NCBI GenBank assembly: GCA_963402885.1
Contig: OY727093.1
Span: 1,426,001-1,490,000 of the forward strand
Direction of reading: 5' to 3'
Source of the DNA: Antedon bifida
Taxonomy: Eukaryota > Echinodermata > Crinoidea > Comatulida > Antedonidae
Length of the DNA: 64,000 bases
Within the stretch, counting starts at the first letter, position 1; each line of letters opens with the position of its first letter. The position numbers were made by a program, and so were the translations under genes. The notes beneath the pieces are model-generated. The model was not told where the DNA came from. It worked only from the letters and a program-made list of their open reading frames with translations, and searched no databases. Positions 21,301-36,300 of this stretch are shown here, one piece after another.

Positions 21301-24300
21301 TTGCATAAACAGTATCCTTGATATATACATACTATTAATACATGTATAATCCATCCATTTTTATTTGGTGGATCATTTGTAATGGTAATTTTAGTGCTAA
21401 TCCTAAATTTGTTGTAAAAATCCCATGATAATATTTGAACCTGTCCTACTTATTAAAAATAGTGAATTGCAATGATCAGGTTAACTTTTCTCCTGAACAC
21501 CATGTTTTAGGAAAAAAACTGGTTTATGACTTTAATTGAAATGGGGATATTGGGGGGAGGGGGTAGAAAGGGGAATATTTAATGTGCAAAGTATAACATT
21601 TGTATATTGAAATATATTTGCTTGAGGTTTTATTTGTGTATTGTGTGAATAAAATATATGAGTTGGTGGAAGCAGTTAATTCATGGATTGGTAGCCCCAA
21701 AACCATCAAATGTGATTTTTTATTTTAGAATCTTTCAATTTATAGGCAAAAAAAATACTGAGCTTTTATTGTTCCAGTCTGCATTGATTATTTTAAATTA
21801 TGTAATGACACTAAGTGGATTGTAAATTACAATAAATTAATTATTTAATTTACCCATTAAATGGATTAGTTGACATTTTATGGATTGCGTAGAGTTTGAT
21901 AATTGAAGCAGATATGTATTTTTAATCTGTTCAGTTTGTACAAATACGATAAGAAATCTAATTCGAGTTTGTTAATTGGAATTTAAATTTACTGATACTT
22001 TTAAATGTTATACAAAGCGTGTTGAAAGATTTTCCAGTTATAAATAAACATAATTATTTATATATTTAGCAATAAGTTTAATAATAACATTAATAATTAT
22101 TTTTGTTAGTTTTTTCTTTGCTTTTTCACGATTGATCGACAAATGAAATTATCTATATTATTTTCAATTATCAGTACTTTCCTAGCAAAGCAGACACTAC
22201 CCGGGTGCTGACTTCACTACTTTTCTAGTTCTAATTTCTTTATAATTGGAATTTTGATTTTTAGTTAAATTTATTATTATTATTAATTATTATTAACTAC
22301 TACTAACTACTTATTTTTTTAAAAATCTATAAACCAATATTGAGATTATGAAATTAACTCAACATGTATCTTCTTATCGCGTCACCATGGCACTGAATTG
22401 TAATTACTGTTGTACTATCGGTTATTCAAACCAATTTAATTGCGATAACACAAATTGGCTCTTCTACTTCAAGATACTTGTATGACATTAATTACTAAGC
22501 CAGATTGTATATGCAAATTTTCTCATATTCATCTTTATTCTTACAGCGCTAAGTCGAGAATCGTCAAGTCCGACTTCACCTCCGCCGTCTCTCGAAGAAA
22601 ATGGGAATGTTGACGTAAGTAGAGTTGGTTTCTTTAAATGGTTTAAGTCTTAAATCATTTTGGAATGTAAAACATGGGATTATTTAATGTAGAATGTACT
22701 TTACATTTTCAGGTAATGTTTAATGTGTTTAGGTACATGATATATGAACGTTCTTAAACCCTAGGTAGTGCTTAATACGACATAACAGTTTTCTATCAGT
22801 TCAAATGAGAAGATGTATCACATTAATGTACATAATGTTTAAGTAATTAAATATGTATTTAATATCAGAAATTGTAGATAGACTAGGATTATGTCCTGTT
22901 AATTTGGTTACGTTGGTTCAAGTTCACGACAGGTTATATAGGCCTACCGATCGTTGGCTTTTTCTTGGTATTAATTATTATTTAACTCATTTAAATGTTC
23001 ATTGGTACATTACAGTATACTTTATGTTTAAGTAATTACATTCATTTACAGTATTTAATATCAGAAATTGTAGATTGTACAGGATGAATCCTGTTCATCT
23101 TGTTGTGTTGGTTCCGGGTTTGAGGCAGATAGATACCAATGATGGTTTTTAATTTATTTGTTTGTTCCTTTTTAGTACATTTTGCATTTTTAGAATGAAC
23201 AAACTATTTAAAAACAAAGTTATTATCTGAAAAATGTAAATTGCACTAATGATAAATAAGGCAGGAAATAGGAAAAAATGTACTGGTTTGTATTTTAAAA
23301 GGCACTCTGGTTTAACAGAACTCAAAAAATAAATGCACCAATCCAAAAAAAACAACAAAAAACAATGATTAAAGGGAAAAACAAAATCATTGCATGAACC
23401 TAAGGATTCTCTTCTCATTAAATTTGTAGGATACAAATTGTGTAATTGTTATGACAATCAAGGTGATTTGGCTAAAATCCTATGTTGAAAGGCAGACTGT
23501 GTTTTGCATTGTTTTACACTGTTTTTCACAGCACTGTGGATTTCTATACACCTGTATTGATGGCTTTGTGAGGGTTTATCTCAGCTCGTCATCAACCACA
23601 AATCAATAAATTTAACCTTGATTGATCACTGATAGTAAACTTTAATATGCATTCTCATTTCCAGCATTAAAAAATTATAATTTTTTTAATCAACACACCC
23701 TTTCCTTAACTAAATTCCTGAATAAACAAAAAATGAGGAAGAACCATTTTTTTGTTGTGGTTGTTTGTTTTTTATCCACAGAACAAATTTTTTCTATGAT
23801 TTTACCCATTAGCTTTCCAACTGAAATATCATTTTGGTTCCCATAAACTTCGCAGCCTATTCCATACAGTAGTATGTTCTACATAAATTAATGTAAGGTT
23901 ATAGTTGAACATGAAAATGTTTTTAGGTTACAGTAACCCAGAGCGGATGACATTTACTAAGTTTCTAAATGATTATTAGCAAGTAACAGAAAGAATCTTT
24001 TATTATAAATAAGTAATATTCAACAACCTTGATGGTTGGTGTTAAATCCTTTTGTGATGTTGTTATTGCCAATCATTGTTGGTCAAGTGTTTTCCATAGA
24101 TCACATGAAATCAATTTTTAAAAAGTACCACGAAACAGCATTCTATTAGTTTCACTTTAGTTTATCATAATCACACAGACCTTGAATCAAGTTAGTGCAC
24201 ATGATGTAGGCTTTAATATATTCTGAAAGACATAACACAACAATAATTAATACTGTACATGTTGCAATTTCAGTTGAATAATACATTACACTACTTACAA

Positions 24301-27300
24301 CATATATTTTCCTTATTTGTGTCATGAGTAAATGCCCCATTATTAACTAGAAATATTGCAAAGGAAGAGTTCTACGCTATTTGAATTTTTATCTTTGGTT
24401 TTAGTTTAATGTAGTTTAGTACTTCAATTAATCTAGAAAATAATTTTCCGAGTCTTATGTTTAGAAAACACATTAATATATTAGATCATAGCAACGGTGA
24501 CTACTGAAATAATATTGTTATGAATATTTGATGATCACATGATGATGAGAGAGTCTACAAAATGACGATTATTATTAAAATATAATCAAAACCGAAAAGC
24601 AAGTTAATAACTGTCATAAATTCAAACACATTCTGTGTTTTAGTTAAATTAACAAATTGTTTACTTGCAAATCTAGAAATACACATCTAATTAAAAAACC
24701 CTCATAAAATATGTGCTCCAATGTAGAACCACTACATGAATGAACAGTCATAATTTAAGTTTTGATACCAAACACATAGATGGTCTTGGAAAGAGGTGGG
24801 ATTTTGATATTTCTTGCCTAGGCACCAATCTTGAACTTTGGGGAGACAAAAAAAGACTATAACCATGTTCCCACTTCCCTAGGATTTACACCAGTGCCTA
24901 ACTTACCAGGATAAACCAACAACAGCTTATTTTCATCAAAGAGTGAGATATAAATCGAAAAAGTAGAAAATGTTAAAATATTTTGATTTGATCTTCCAAT
25001 CAAATTCAATGTCAATGATCTGTATGATTGCTGTTACTAATAACAGTTTAAGTTCAATCCAAAATTTAGTTACTTCCGATCAATCCTCTGATGTGAGAAT
25101 TTTTTTGTAGAAAGTCGATGATCTAATAATCAATAAACATATCTTTACCATCTGTACATGATTGTTGATATAATAATTATAGTTTCTTCCATATGATGTA
25201 ATATCAAAGACATGAAAAGACTTGTTTTTATATCATAATAATGATACAAAGGGTTATTGGTTATCTCTTGGGACGACGTCAATATAATATTTATAAGGTC
25301 AAATCAAAGCAGGCAGTAAAAATGCAGATTCATGTTTAAAAATGGTATAAAATAGTAGAAATAGATATGTTCTTACTTGTGGAGAAGTCAAGATTCATAA
25401 TGGAAATTGCTATATGGGTTTACAACATATGTTTTAGGGTTTAGGTCAACCATGGGACAACAAAGGAACATGAACCATAACTTGTTGGATTCAGTGATAT
25501 TACTGTCTTTTTCAGAATGTGTGCAACATGATACATTATCCTAAAAACATAATGTTTAGTATCTCACAGATTTTATCAAGTACACTGTTCTACAAAATGA
25601 CAAAAAACATATTTATGCGCGTGTTCAACCTACAAAAGAGGCAACAATGTCATGAGCAAGGATTATGTATTATCACTTCTGCTACCTGTCTCTAGTTTGA
25701 AAAGGGCACTACAGGAAAAAGGGGGTTCGTTCAAACCCTTGAACCCCCTGGCTATGAGATTGCCAACAGGCCTAACATTGTTATTGTAATGTTTCATACT
25801 GACATAGTTATAAATTTACTATTTTGAACCCTTTCTCTGAAATTCTATGTGCCCCATTAAGAGGAAGATTATCATGATTAATGTGCCCTAGAAACATTGA
25901 TACTCATTCAGTGGATCCAGTTTAAAACAACATTAATCCTCTTTGAATATGAAACATTATAAACACATAATATTACTCATCTACCACCAGTGGATCCATT
26001 TTAAAGCAACATTTTTGGATATGCAACATTATAGACACATTTATAATATTACTCATGTACTATCACCAGTGGATCCATTTTAAAATAACATTAATCCTTT
26101 GCTTTATACAACTTTTTAGACACATTACTCATGTACCATCAGTGGATCCATTTTAATGCATACTGTACATCCTTGTATTACATAGTTAATAGAGCAATTA
26201 CTATTTTAATTGAATTACTATAAAGAAGCATCTACTTTAGGAAGTAACCAGTAAAGTGATATTCATTCAAGCAAATTTCACATCAGATGGATAATTTGGT
26301 CAAGGAAATCAAATAATCAGATTTTTAAGTACTTAAAAGCCTTAAGTAAGTCATCTTATTTACTTAACAAACTCATGCAATATTCCATTTTTAATATTTG
26401 GTTGGTACAGTAGTACGGTAATGGAAAGACATTTTAGAATGTACTGTATCGTAAATTGTTTAACTTTATAACAGCAAATTGAATAAAAAAAAAGATGATT
26501 TTCAGAAATTACATTGTGGACTAAACCAAAGCACGAAAACACTCATGATAAACTTTCTCTTTCTCTTGGATTTTTATTTTTTGGGGGTCATTGTGACTTC
26601 TAATTGTGATTCCTAAAATGGTCTTATATAAATTGTTGATTATTGTTCATTTATAATATTGTTTGTAATGAAAGAAAATTACCATTTTAAAATAATAGAT
26701 GATCGACTTATCTGTATTCCATTCCTTCACTGAGAAAAATCTTAGAACAAAACAAGAATAGACTTGAATCCAGTTTTAGAATATGCCACTAAAATACTTA
26801 ATTTAGTTGCAGTCAGTTTGAACTAATGCTTGGTTCCCACTTGAATGCAATGCAAGGACGTAAGCATCGCGAAAAAAAAACTTTGACCACACAGGTGATG
26901 GATCATCCGAACGGTTGTTTGTGATTGGTCACTTATGTTGCACCTGTGTCGTTGTATCCAAGTGGGAACCACGTTTAATTCCTCCATTGATAGTTACACA
27001 TGGAGATTTTGCACAAAAACCTAAAATTTGTATGAATGTGCACTGACTCTTAGAACCTGTTGCTGAAAACATATTGTGGATACCAACAGTAAGATCTTTT
27101 ATAATCCTTTAAGCTTAAGTTCAAGATGGCTTTCTTTTTGTTGTCCTTGGATCAAACACTTCAATATATCCCTTCCTGTCATCTATGCTTTATTATACCA
27201 TAGAGTAACAAACTAAGTCCGTGCTTATACCCAATACTATACAACAAACAGGGATTTTTCCCTAATATTACCTATAGAAAGTCTCACTGTATGTGTACTT

Positions 27301-30300
27301 CAATGTTAAACTGTGATCATTATGTTAAACACATTAAACACTAAGCCATAAGCAAGTATATGAAAATGTATAATGCAGCATTGATGATGGACTGTCTACT
27401 TTTAGCTCTACCTCATTGAATAGACCAGTGAAAATATTCTCTCCATTAAAAACAGTATAAACATCCATTATTTTTTTTCAGTCAACTTTCCCAATACCGG
27501 ACACCCTTGGGTTTGCCAAGTATGTCCGGTTTTTAATGGTAAAAATATATTTTGGACCTTTTGGGCCTCAAGAAAATTTTGGGAGAGTTTCCGGTTTACT
27601 GAGTGTCTTAAAGATCATAATTAGATTAGAAATGTTGTTAATAATTTCTAATAATTATATTTAATTATTCAGAGCAAGTATATTTTCAATAATCCATTAA
27701 ATGCATTGCACTAACATATGGATGATGCAAACCTCACAAATCCATCCATGTGGCATTATTGCTATTACTAGAATCTGTGATTTGTGTCGCTAAAACACAA
27801 AACACTTTGATTCGCACATTCAATATCTATGAGTTAATTCAACCTGTTGTTGCAGCTAAATTTGTGCTGTAATTACATTATGATACTTTGTCTATGTGCG
27901 TTAAACTGAATCGACATTTATAACGACTGTTATTGATATCAACGGATGATTAACATTATTATCAGTTATAAAATATTTACTTTATCAAAACAGGAATATC
28001 TATTTAAACTCAAGGATGTGCAGTATGATTCATTGTTCAGTCTGTTATGTAAATTTTGCTTAATTACAATAGTCTAATTAAATGAATTCAGCATTATTAA
28101 GCTTATGTATAATGAATTAATTTTGTTAAGAGATGACAAATGAGTATTTCCACGTAAATATTAACCTTAATGTAAACATTACAGTATAATGTCCAGGGGT
28201 TTTTTCCAACATACAAGTATGTATGGAAGACATGCATAAAGATTTGTATGATACATTTTAAACATTTGCGTCAAAGTTTCCTTAATTACCCTTTCGGTGT
28301 TTAAAGTTCACTATATAAAATAATTTTCATTATTTCGTTGATTCTCAAGTAGCATGATATCTTGAAGGAATAACTGATGATGTTAAAAGCACTTAGTGGA
28401 TACTAGGAATGTAGAAAGTTCACTAATAAATGCGTTTTAGCGTGCACACATCGGCAACTTGACTAATAACATTTAATTACGTTGCAATATAATCGCTTTC
28501 AATGTGCTTCCATCTAAGTTCTACTTAAATTCATACGCACTGCTTTACTTTTTGGAATACTCTTGCAAACTGTGCTTAATAGCCACATGCATTTTAACTG
28601 GTCAATGCTATTAATTTGTTACACTTCTGTCGCTGTACCAAAGTTGATCTTCCTAATTTATGTGTGTACATTCCTGCATATTGATAGTGTAAAATGCTTG
28701 GAGTTGTCAAGTATTTCTTGTCAGTCTTGGACTTGATTGCGTTCATGTCTTACATGAAGATTGTGTAACAGTGGTAAGCTATATTTTATTCTTTTTATCG
28801 ATTCAGAACTGAACCCTAGAAGTACAGTAATTATCCAAAGGCGTTTTTCCAATATCTGAGATATAACTTGACATAAATTCTATCTTCAAACATTAGCAGG
28901 GATAAAAAGATTCCAGTTTGGAATTTAACAATTTATGAATATAATTCTGTTGCATAATATTTCACTAGATAACTACTGTACTTAATATTATGTTGGTACA
29001 TTAAGGTGTGTCTACTTGAGGGTTTCGGTTGCCTGATCAGTCCATTATTGTAGAGGGATGTTAATGGAACTTTAATCTTTAATGTATTGTATTCCTCCTA
29101 TTTGAGAGCATGATCTGTTGTTGGTTTATCCAAGAAAGTTGCACTCTAAGACTACCAACACCACCTTTGGTTTGTGTAATGTTTTTGAATTTCAGAATTA
29201 TTAACCAGAAAGACTGAATTGAAATGAAATTTTAAAACCAAATTGCATCACGACTGGGGAGTTATTTTTTATAATTATCAACTCTCTGGTTTCGCTTCCC
29301 AGTTTCAATCTAAAATCTGAATATTCATCAAAGGCTGGTCTAGTGTTTTCCTAGAAATATTAACATTCCTACCATAAAGCAAGCAGTATTCATGATTTGT
29401 TTATATTAATTATGGCTAGGCTTTCATACCGATATTTATTACCACAATTGAGTACAGTAATACAAAGAAATAGATGTTGTTACAGTTTCGGTTGTAGAAG
29501 GCATGGGTGGGCCCAACCCCATTGGGAGTTTTGAGGTGTGGTGCGGTGTTTCATAATTTGTGATTCATGATTCTTGACAGTACGATGTTGTGTTTGAATT
29601 AGATGTTTTGCAACGGAAAATGAGTTGTTTGGTTTGTGTTTAGCTGAAAGTGAAAATTTTGTTGTCATACTTAGACTAAATTTACTTTCTGTTGCTATTA
29701 TTATAATAGTTTTGATGCTGTTTTGTCTTTTTATTTTTAATTGATTGAAACTGCCTTTTGAATAAAAAAAAAAATTAATAAAAATTATCAAATAAATAAA
29801 TCTTATATTGACTACTCGTATTCTGTAAATCAAAAAATAATTGAAAGTTTATATTGAATGAAAATAATGGAAGGTAAAAGTTAGAGAAATTGTCCAAGTG
29901 GGAAAAAAAATTATTATGTTACTAACTTTCTAAAGCTCGGTCTTCAAACTTTATGTGACAAAAACATGTGATGTGCCCATATATGGACATGGACATGGTG
30001 ATGTCATATCACTACCATATTTTGGCATATCACTACCATTATGTGGGCACATCACACTTTTTTGTCAAACTAGCTTTATACTTAAAAAATATATAGTTAT
30101 GTCCATATATAACATTTTGATTCACTGTGATTTAAAATATCAAGTCAAATTTAATTTATACTATATACCCAGTTGTAGAAGTGACAACAAAGTACATTTT
30201 ATCATCTATAATAAGTATAAGGTATAGTACCATTATGTAGAGAAAAAAATAAGTGTGTGCTTTAGTGTACAAATGGCAAAAGCTGAAGATAAAACCTGCG

Positions 30301-33300
30301 GTATCAGTTATTGATGATGCCATGCTTGGATTTAATATATTCTGTAATGGTTAATAAGAAGGTACATGCTTTAATTAGAATACCTTAAGGGTCTTGAAAG
30401 CCTTCCAATTTATCATATAAATCAGATTTACCTCTGCCTGAAGAGTCTAGTCTAGTTGATAGAAAACTAATCATTTTAATTGAACAAAACTGAACTAAAT
30501 TGAAATATAAATCATACAAGTTGGAATGACATGTAGATTAATGCTGTAAAGTATTGACATGGTAAGGTTTAATTAGAATTTAGTAACTATACAATTTATT
30601 ATTCCAAACACATATTGTCTATTTTGTGCCTAGCTTACCTGGATAAATCTCGTAAATCTATAGCCATTGCTTTCCTAAGAGAGAGCAATGATAATAATAA
30701 TAATAATATTATATAATAATATGAAACGTGTGGAACACATAATTTAATATAATTTATTTAATGAAAATTAGGAAGCCCAGTTGCATAAAATGAGGTTCTG
30801 CAAAGTATAGGAAGATGATGATGAACACCACTGTTAAATACTGTAATATATGGATATCTTTTACGGGGATGTGCAAGATAAAAATAATAAATATATAAGA
30901 AAGATGATAAAGTTTTTGAGTGAATATAGTATATAGTATATGTCAAAATTCTTCTACTGCAGTTACTGCAGTAACCTTATTTTTAACTGCAATACGTATG
31001 GATTTAGTGTAATTGCATTAATAATGAGAGATGTATGAATGTGGTATATTAACATCAGATCATATTGTTTGATTTAAACTTAAGGTGTGAATCATTTATC
31101 ATTGTATTCTACAAAATGTTCAGTAATCATAAGCTTGGTTGATTCTGGAATGTTAATTGCAATTCAAATGCTGTGCATATTAATTAATCTTTTAAAAACC
31201 TCAATGTCATTAGAATTAGAATACCATTTTCATTAGATGCACACGTTTTTGTTCTTCATGCCAATTTGACAAACTTATGTTGGATATATCTGTCATCGCC
31301 ATATTATCTGCTTGATTTGTTTTTAATAATTGCTTATTTTATCTTTTAATCAGGTAACCTTGTTGCAGATCATTTGCCATATGATTTCATTTGTCTGCTT
31401 TAGACACCTTAACTACTTCATTGAATACAAGATTATTTATATCATATGCACATTTATATCATTGTGGTTTATTTACAACATTTATGAGGCTTTATAAAGC
31501 TTGGTTCCCACTTGGATTGCGCCTATCTCTTTGTGTTGCGTCTAAGTGGGAACCAAGCTTAAGGCCCTGTTCACACTGATGAAGTTACCGTGTTTTATAG
31601 CATACAATGCTGAAAAAATTGTGTCTGTACAGTCCGTATTATTGTTCTGAAACATATTAGTGGAAAATTTCCGAGTATATCATTTTAGTGGAAGATGCTG
31701 ATGCAGTTCATTGTTCTATCCAATTCAGAACGTTCCTATTTTCCATTTCCATTGTAACTAAGCAATGCCCTATGTCTGAACACCCTTATTTTTTTTCTTT
31801 GCAGTTTATAATTATACTATACAGCGTAGTGCTTATATGTGAACACAGCCTTAGTTTATTTGCTAGTTAACCCTCAAAAGTTATAATTTTACAATCAGTT
31901 ATTGTAAATATTTATTATACAATAATAAAATATAGTAAATCCAGTGCTGGTAATGTACAGTATTTGAATATTATATACTGTTATTGCGTTTTATGGATAT
32001 TAATAGCTTTAAATGTGTGGAACAAAGGGAGTTATGTATACTCTGTAAACTCTACTAATGACTCTAAAATTAATCTGAGGAGCCTGGAGACCAAATTGGA
32101 TATTTTTTACGATCCAATTATAATATTCTGATGTTGGTGAAATGTTCGTACAGTCATACCAGTGTAATATATCCTTGCCGTAAAAACACCATTTGGATTG
32201 ATAACAAACTCTTTAAAACCTTAAAACTTGTCCAAATCTGACTATTATTCCAGAGGTCCAAAATTTTACAAATTGATTGAACCATCTATGGCCCCTCTAC
32301 CATCCTGATTCACCTGCTACATATATTTTAAAAGTTTGTCATTTTTTCTGGAAAACGACCCTTCCCCCCATTCCTCCACCCAATTAACAACTCGGCGTAC
32401 ATGCATAGATACAATAAAATTACTGATATCAATTGATAATTATTGATGGATTTATCAAGAAAAATGTTGATGGAGAAATTTGACCTGGCCAACAGATGTG
32501 ATTAATCTTAAGACATCATTTGTTATTATCAACAATCCAAGCAGAAACTATACAATTAAGAGACATCCACAAGATGAGCTTTTACTTTGATCAATTACTT
32601 ATGGCTCGCAAAACTTCTTAGCAAAGACACTTTTACTACACAAGTAAATACTGTATTATAAACAGAGGTCCTAACTTGGGGAAATGTAATATTGGAAGAA
32701 TTTATGAAAACATCATATACATCAATCTATAGATGACGCTTTTACAAAAAAACAGTTAGGAATGGCTTCTATAATTTCTTGAAACCCTATTATGGCAGAT
32801 TACAGTTGATGTTTTGGTATCACTATATGCGCATGTGCATTCTAAAAGTAGGCGGGGCTTAGTGTGAATTGCTGTTATTGAGCGCTCGTGGTGTGTAAAT
32901 TCCCTAATATTTCAAAATGTTGGTACTTTGCATCACAAGAGATGCTGGACCCCTTTTTACCAAAGTTGCTTTTGACAGACTTGTATCAAAATGAAAGAGT
33001 CGCCTTATTTGGAGTTACACTTATTCAGTTAATCTTCTGGTACAAACAAATGAAATTGATTAAATATGCCTTGAAATTTGGGGGGGGGGGGGGGGGACTC
33101 AAAATATCAAAGGGCGATGAAAAGTTGATCAGATCGCATGCAATCCTCTCACCCAACACTTTCCTCAGGCACAAGGCAGATGTTTAACCAGTTCTGTGGA
33201 TTAAATTGTAATAGTACTGTAGGTTATCATCAGTTGTACAGTAAAGAGAAATTTGAAAATCATAACATCATGCTTGAGAATACAAATGTAATGAATGAAT

Positions 33301-36300
33301 TTGAGTCAGCCAAAATCTGTATAAAGTTTATCATGATTGTGTTTCATTTTGGAATAATAATTATCTCAGCTTACTGTTCAAAAGATATAATATTTTATTT
33401 TTATTCATTTTTATTTGTTTACAATTACATAGCAATAAAAATTATGTGAATATTACAAATCGATGGTAAAATATACGCTGACAATTCATTGTTTTTTACA
33501 CAAAGAGCTTCTACTTCTGACTGATCTCTAGAGGGCCAACTTTTTTTTTTTACAGTAATAAAAAGTTGAATCAAAATTGGTATCCTGGAAAAACACAGTG
33601 AAACTTCATCTAAATGTTGAAGTTTCCAATTAAGCCTCAACAAACACAGTAATGTAATGTCAAAGGTTATGTCAAACGCAACAAATGGCACATTTAGTTT
33701 ACAGATGTTGCATCTAATTTAACAGAAAGTATAACAAGATGTGACAATCTAAATGGTAATTGAGAATTCATGAATAATGTGTAAAAGAAACGGTGCTTGC
33801 ATATATACTTCCTACATATGAACATTGCCACGGAAAATTCATTATAATTAACGGAATAGAACAAAAAATAAATGGCAAGAAGTTAAGATTAAAGCCTTTA
33901 TGTGACAAAAAAATGTGATGTGCCCATATATGGTCATATCACTACCATATTTGAACATATCACTACCATATTTGGGCACATCAAACTAGTTTGATAATGT
34001 AGACAGAGCTTTAGAAGATAAAGTCTTGATAAAGGTGATCTAAATGGATTTAAAGGTTGAATTTGAATAATAAGGTTGACAGTAATTTCTTTTTCTTTTT
34101 GATACTATACAGTAAATTAAGATGTCCAAAACTATTTATAATAAACAAATCAAGCAACCTTATTTTTTTTAGGCTGAGTTATTTAAGTGCTAAGAAGGCT
34201 CATAAGAAGCAATTTATTCAGCTTACAGCTCTGAATTAACTTGGCTTATTATCCCTCTTAAATTTGTCCATTAATTTTGATGATTCCGGATATTTCCTCG
34301 GGTAGTACTAGATTGGCTTGCTGTATAATTTGGACATCAATATTTAATTCCAGCCAAAATTACTAGTTAGTATAGTTTGAAAGACTTATCTTCACCTTTT
34401 CATTTCGTGCCAATTATTTCTGATAATACGAATAGAAATGTACTTCAAATGATATAAAATATGAAGTAGGCGAAGGAATCTGAATTAAAGTTGTATTTTG
34501 TACCTAGCCTACCTACCTGACAATTGAAAAATGTTAAACAAAGTTGAGACAACTATAAAATAAACATGTGTATGCTCTGCAATTACGAAAATATTTAAAC
34601 TGGAGTAAAATCAGAATTAAACCCAGAGCATTAAAATTGTGTTGACCAAAATCACTTCAAAATGAGTTATTGTTGTTTAAAGATAAAAATAGTTACGTCA
34701 TGAAATATTGATAATGGTTAACATTTATAGTAAAACATATCAACCATATGTTGACCTGTGACCTGTATTGATTAGTTATATTAATTTGTTTTTCTAATTG
34801 GATATTCGACAATGACAAATCTAAATGTGAGTTATAGTTGTTAAATATAGAGATTATATTTTTAAAATGTGTTAAAATCAATATTATTTGAAGGCTAGAT
34901 GAATGGCAAGGTAAGATAAGTTACAGTATAATTGTATAGATATTAATATTTTTACACCGTGTACTGAGAAGACAATAATACTCATCTAACCCATAGTGCC
35001 ACTTTAGTTTAAGAAGACTGTTGCTCCCCAAGTCCATCTCCAGTAATTTGTTAAAAAGGGATAATGGATACATTTTTTTAAATGCACTTTCATACAGTAC
35101 AACTTTAAAGCACAGATAAACACTTTAATCTCCCCTAAGGATCCCTTGCCACCTAATGACACTCATTAATCTGTCCACAGCAGCAGAAACCAGTACACCT
35201 TTTCTTTGAAGAGCATACTAGCCAGATGAAGAGAGCCTGTGCTCATTTTATGGCTATAAAAAAGACACTGTTCTTATAAAAAGTCAACTTGTGGTAAAAG
35301 ATAGATATACAGTAGTCCTTCTCAGTACCTCTTTAGTTGTGCGAGATTGTTGCTTCTTTTTATCATCTTGTAGCTTTAAACTATGCTGCCTATTATATTG
35401 TAGGCCTATTGTCTGTTCAACCTCATAAACTTCAGTATTTATTACTAACCATTCATTTTGTCTATAATCACTTCCACTTTCTGATTCCATAAATGATGCA
35501 AAGAAAAGTATTTATAAAACTGTGTTAACAGAAAAATGTATATTTGTAATGTACTTATGGCCCAGTGAGGGCCTAGTTTTATTGTCCAATTAATCAAAAA
35601 CTGAAGTTAAAATTGATCATTTCTTAATAGGATTCCATTATTAGTTTTTCTTTGATAGATGATTTATTTTAGTAAAAGGTAAAAAATTGAACAATATTTT
35701 CTCAGTCATGGGAATTTTATAATAGTATTAGGAGCATTTTAAATTTTGGATGATGGATATAGATTGTACAAATGTGCTTAGATGTTGTACAAGTGCATTG
35801 ATCGCAGTAAAACTTTACATTCAAACGTCAATGCTTAGTTGAATTAACGAGATGAAAATGAAGAAGATCACATTGGTGAATGATTGCAACTGAATGAGAA
35901 CATTACCGCCTACGTGGCTTCATCATCAGCGAGAATTGACGACAGACCAACACTTTGGATGCGTAGTGCTTCACGGCTCTCCTAATGAAGCTTACGTCAC
36001 TCTCCGAGTTAACGAACTCTGAATACAACTTTCGATTGTTATTAAACGTACGCCAGGTTATGTATAAACATGTTTCTCTCTTCTTAGGGTGCTTTTACTA
36101 ATTCCAGTGCAATATTTAGGAGCGTAACCGAGGAGAATGGAAATCAGGTAATGGGAAGCTCTACCAGCGTCACGCTTCCAGCAAAGCCGAAAGGAGGTCG
36201 ACCGGCGCTCTATCGATACCGGTCAGCAAACGATGCGTTGCCTCAGCTGTACAACAATTATATAAAAGAGTTGGAAAAAAATAAAAGCAAGGATGATTAT

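Larger units (their letters stand above)
16115..22546 (+). other. CDK14-like intron 2
   Basis: Contains two family A MITEs, the 35-bp satellite (17701-19027), a GC-richer patch at about 19520-19800 with a duplicated GCGCTCATAGC segment, a 20-bp-arm hairpin and a G-quadruplex motif. No further exon is supported. Confidence 0.6.
22615..36087 (+). other. CDK14-like intron 3 (13.5 kb)
   Basis: Mostly AT-rich single-copy-looking DNA. Repeats seen: a 78-bp tandem repeat (25912-26170), family C MITEs (26824, 31497), family A MITEs (29932, 33891), a larger MITE-like element at 31559-31855, small hairpins at 25718-25750 and 27498-27535, a G run at 33080-33096 and a CpG-richer stretch before exon 4. 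No convincing exon was found. Confidence 0.6.

Noticed and set aside
29480-29833. 117-residue minus-strand ORF
   Set aside because: Low-complexity, Ile/Lys/Ser-rich, no family resemblance, and no splice-site support.
32888-33449. Two overlapping plus-strand ORFs of about 100 residues
   Set aside because: One runs through a 17-G homopolymer giving polyglycine; neither shows motif or splice context.
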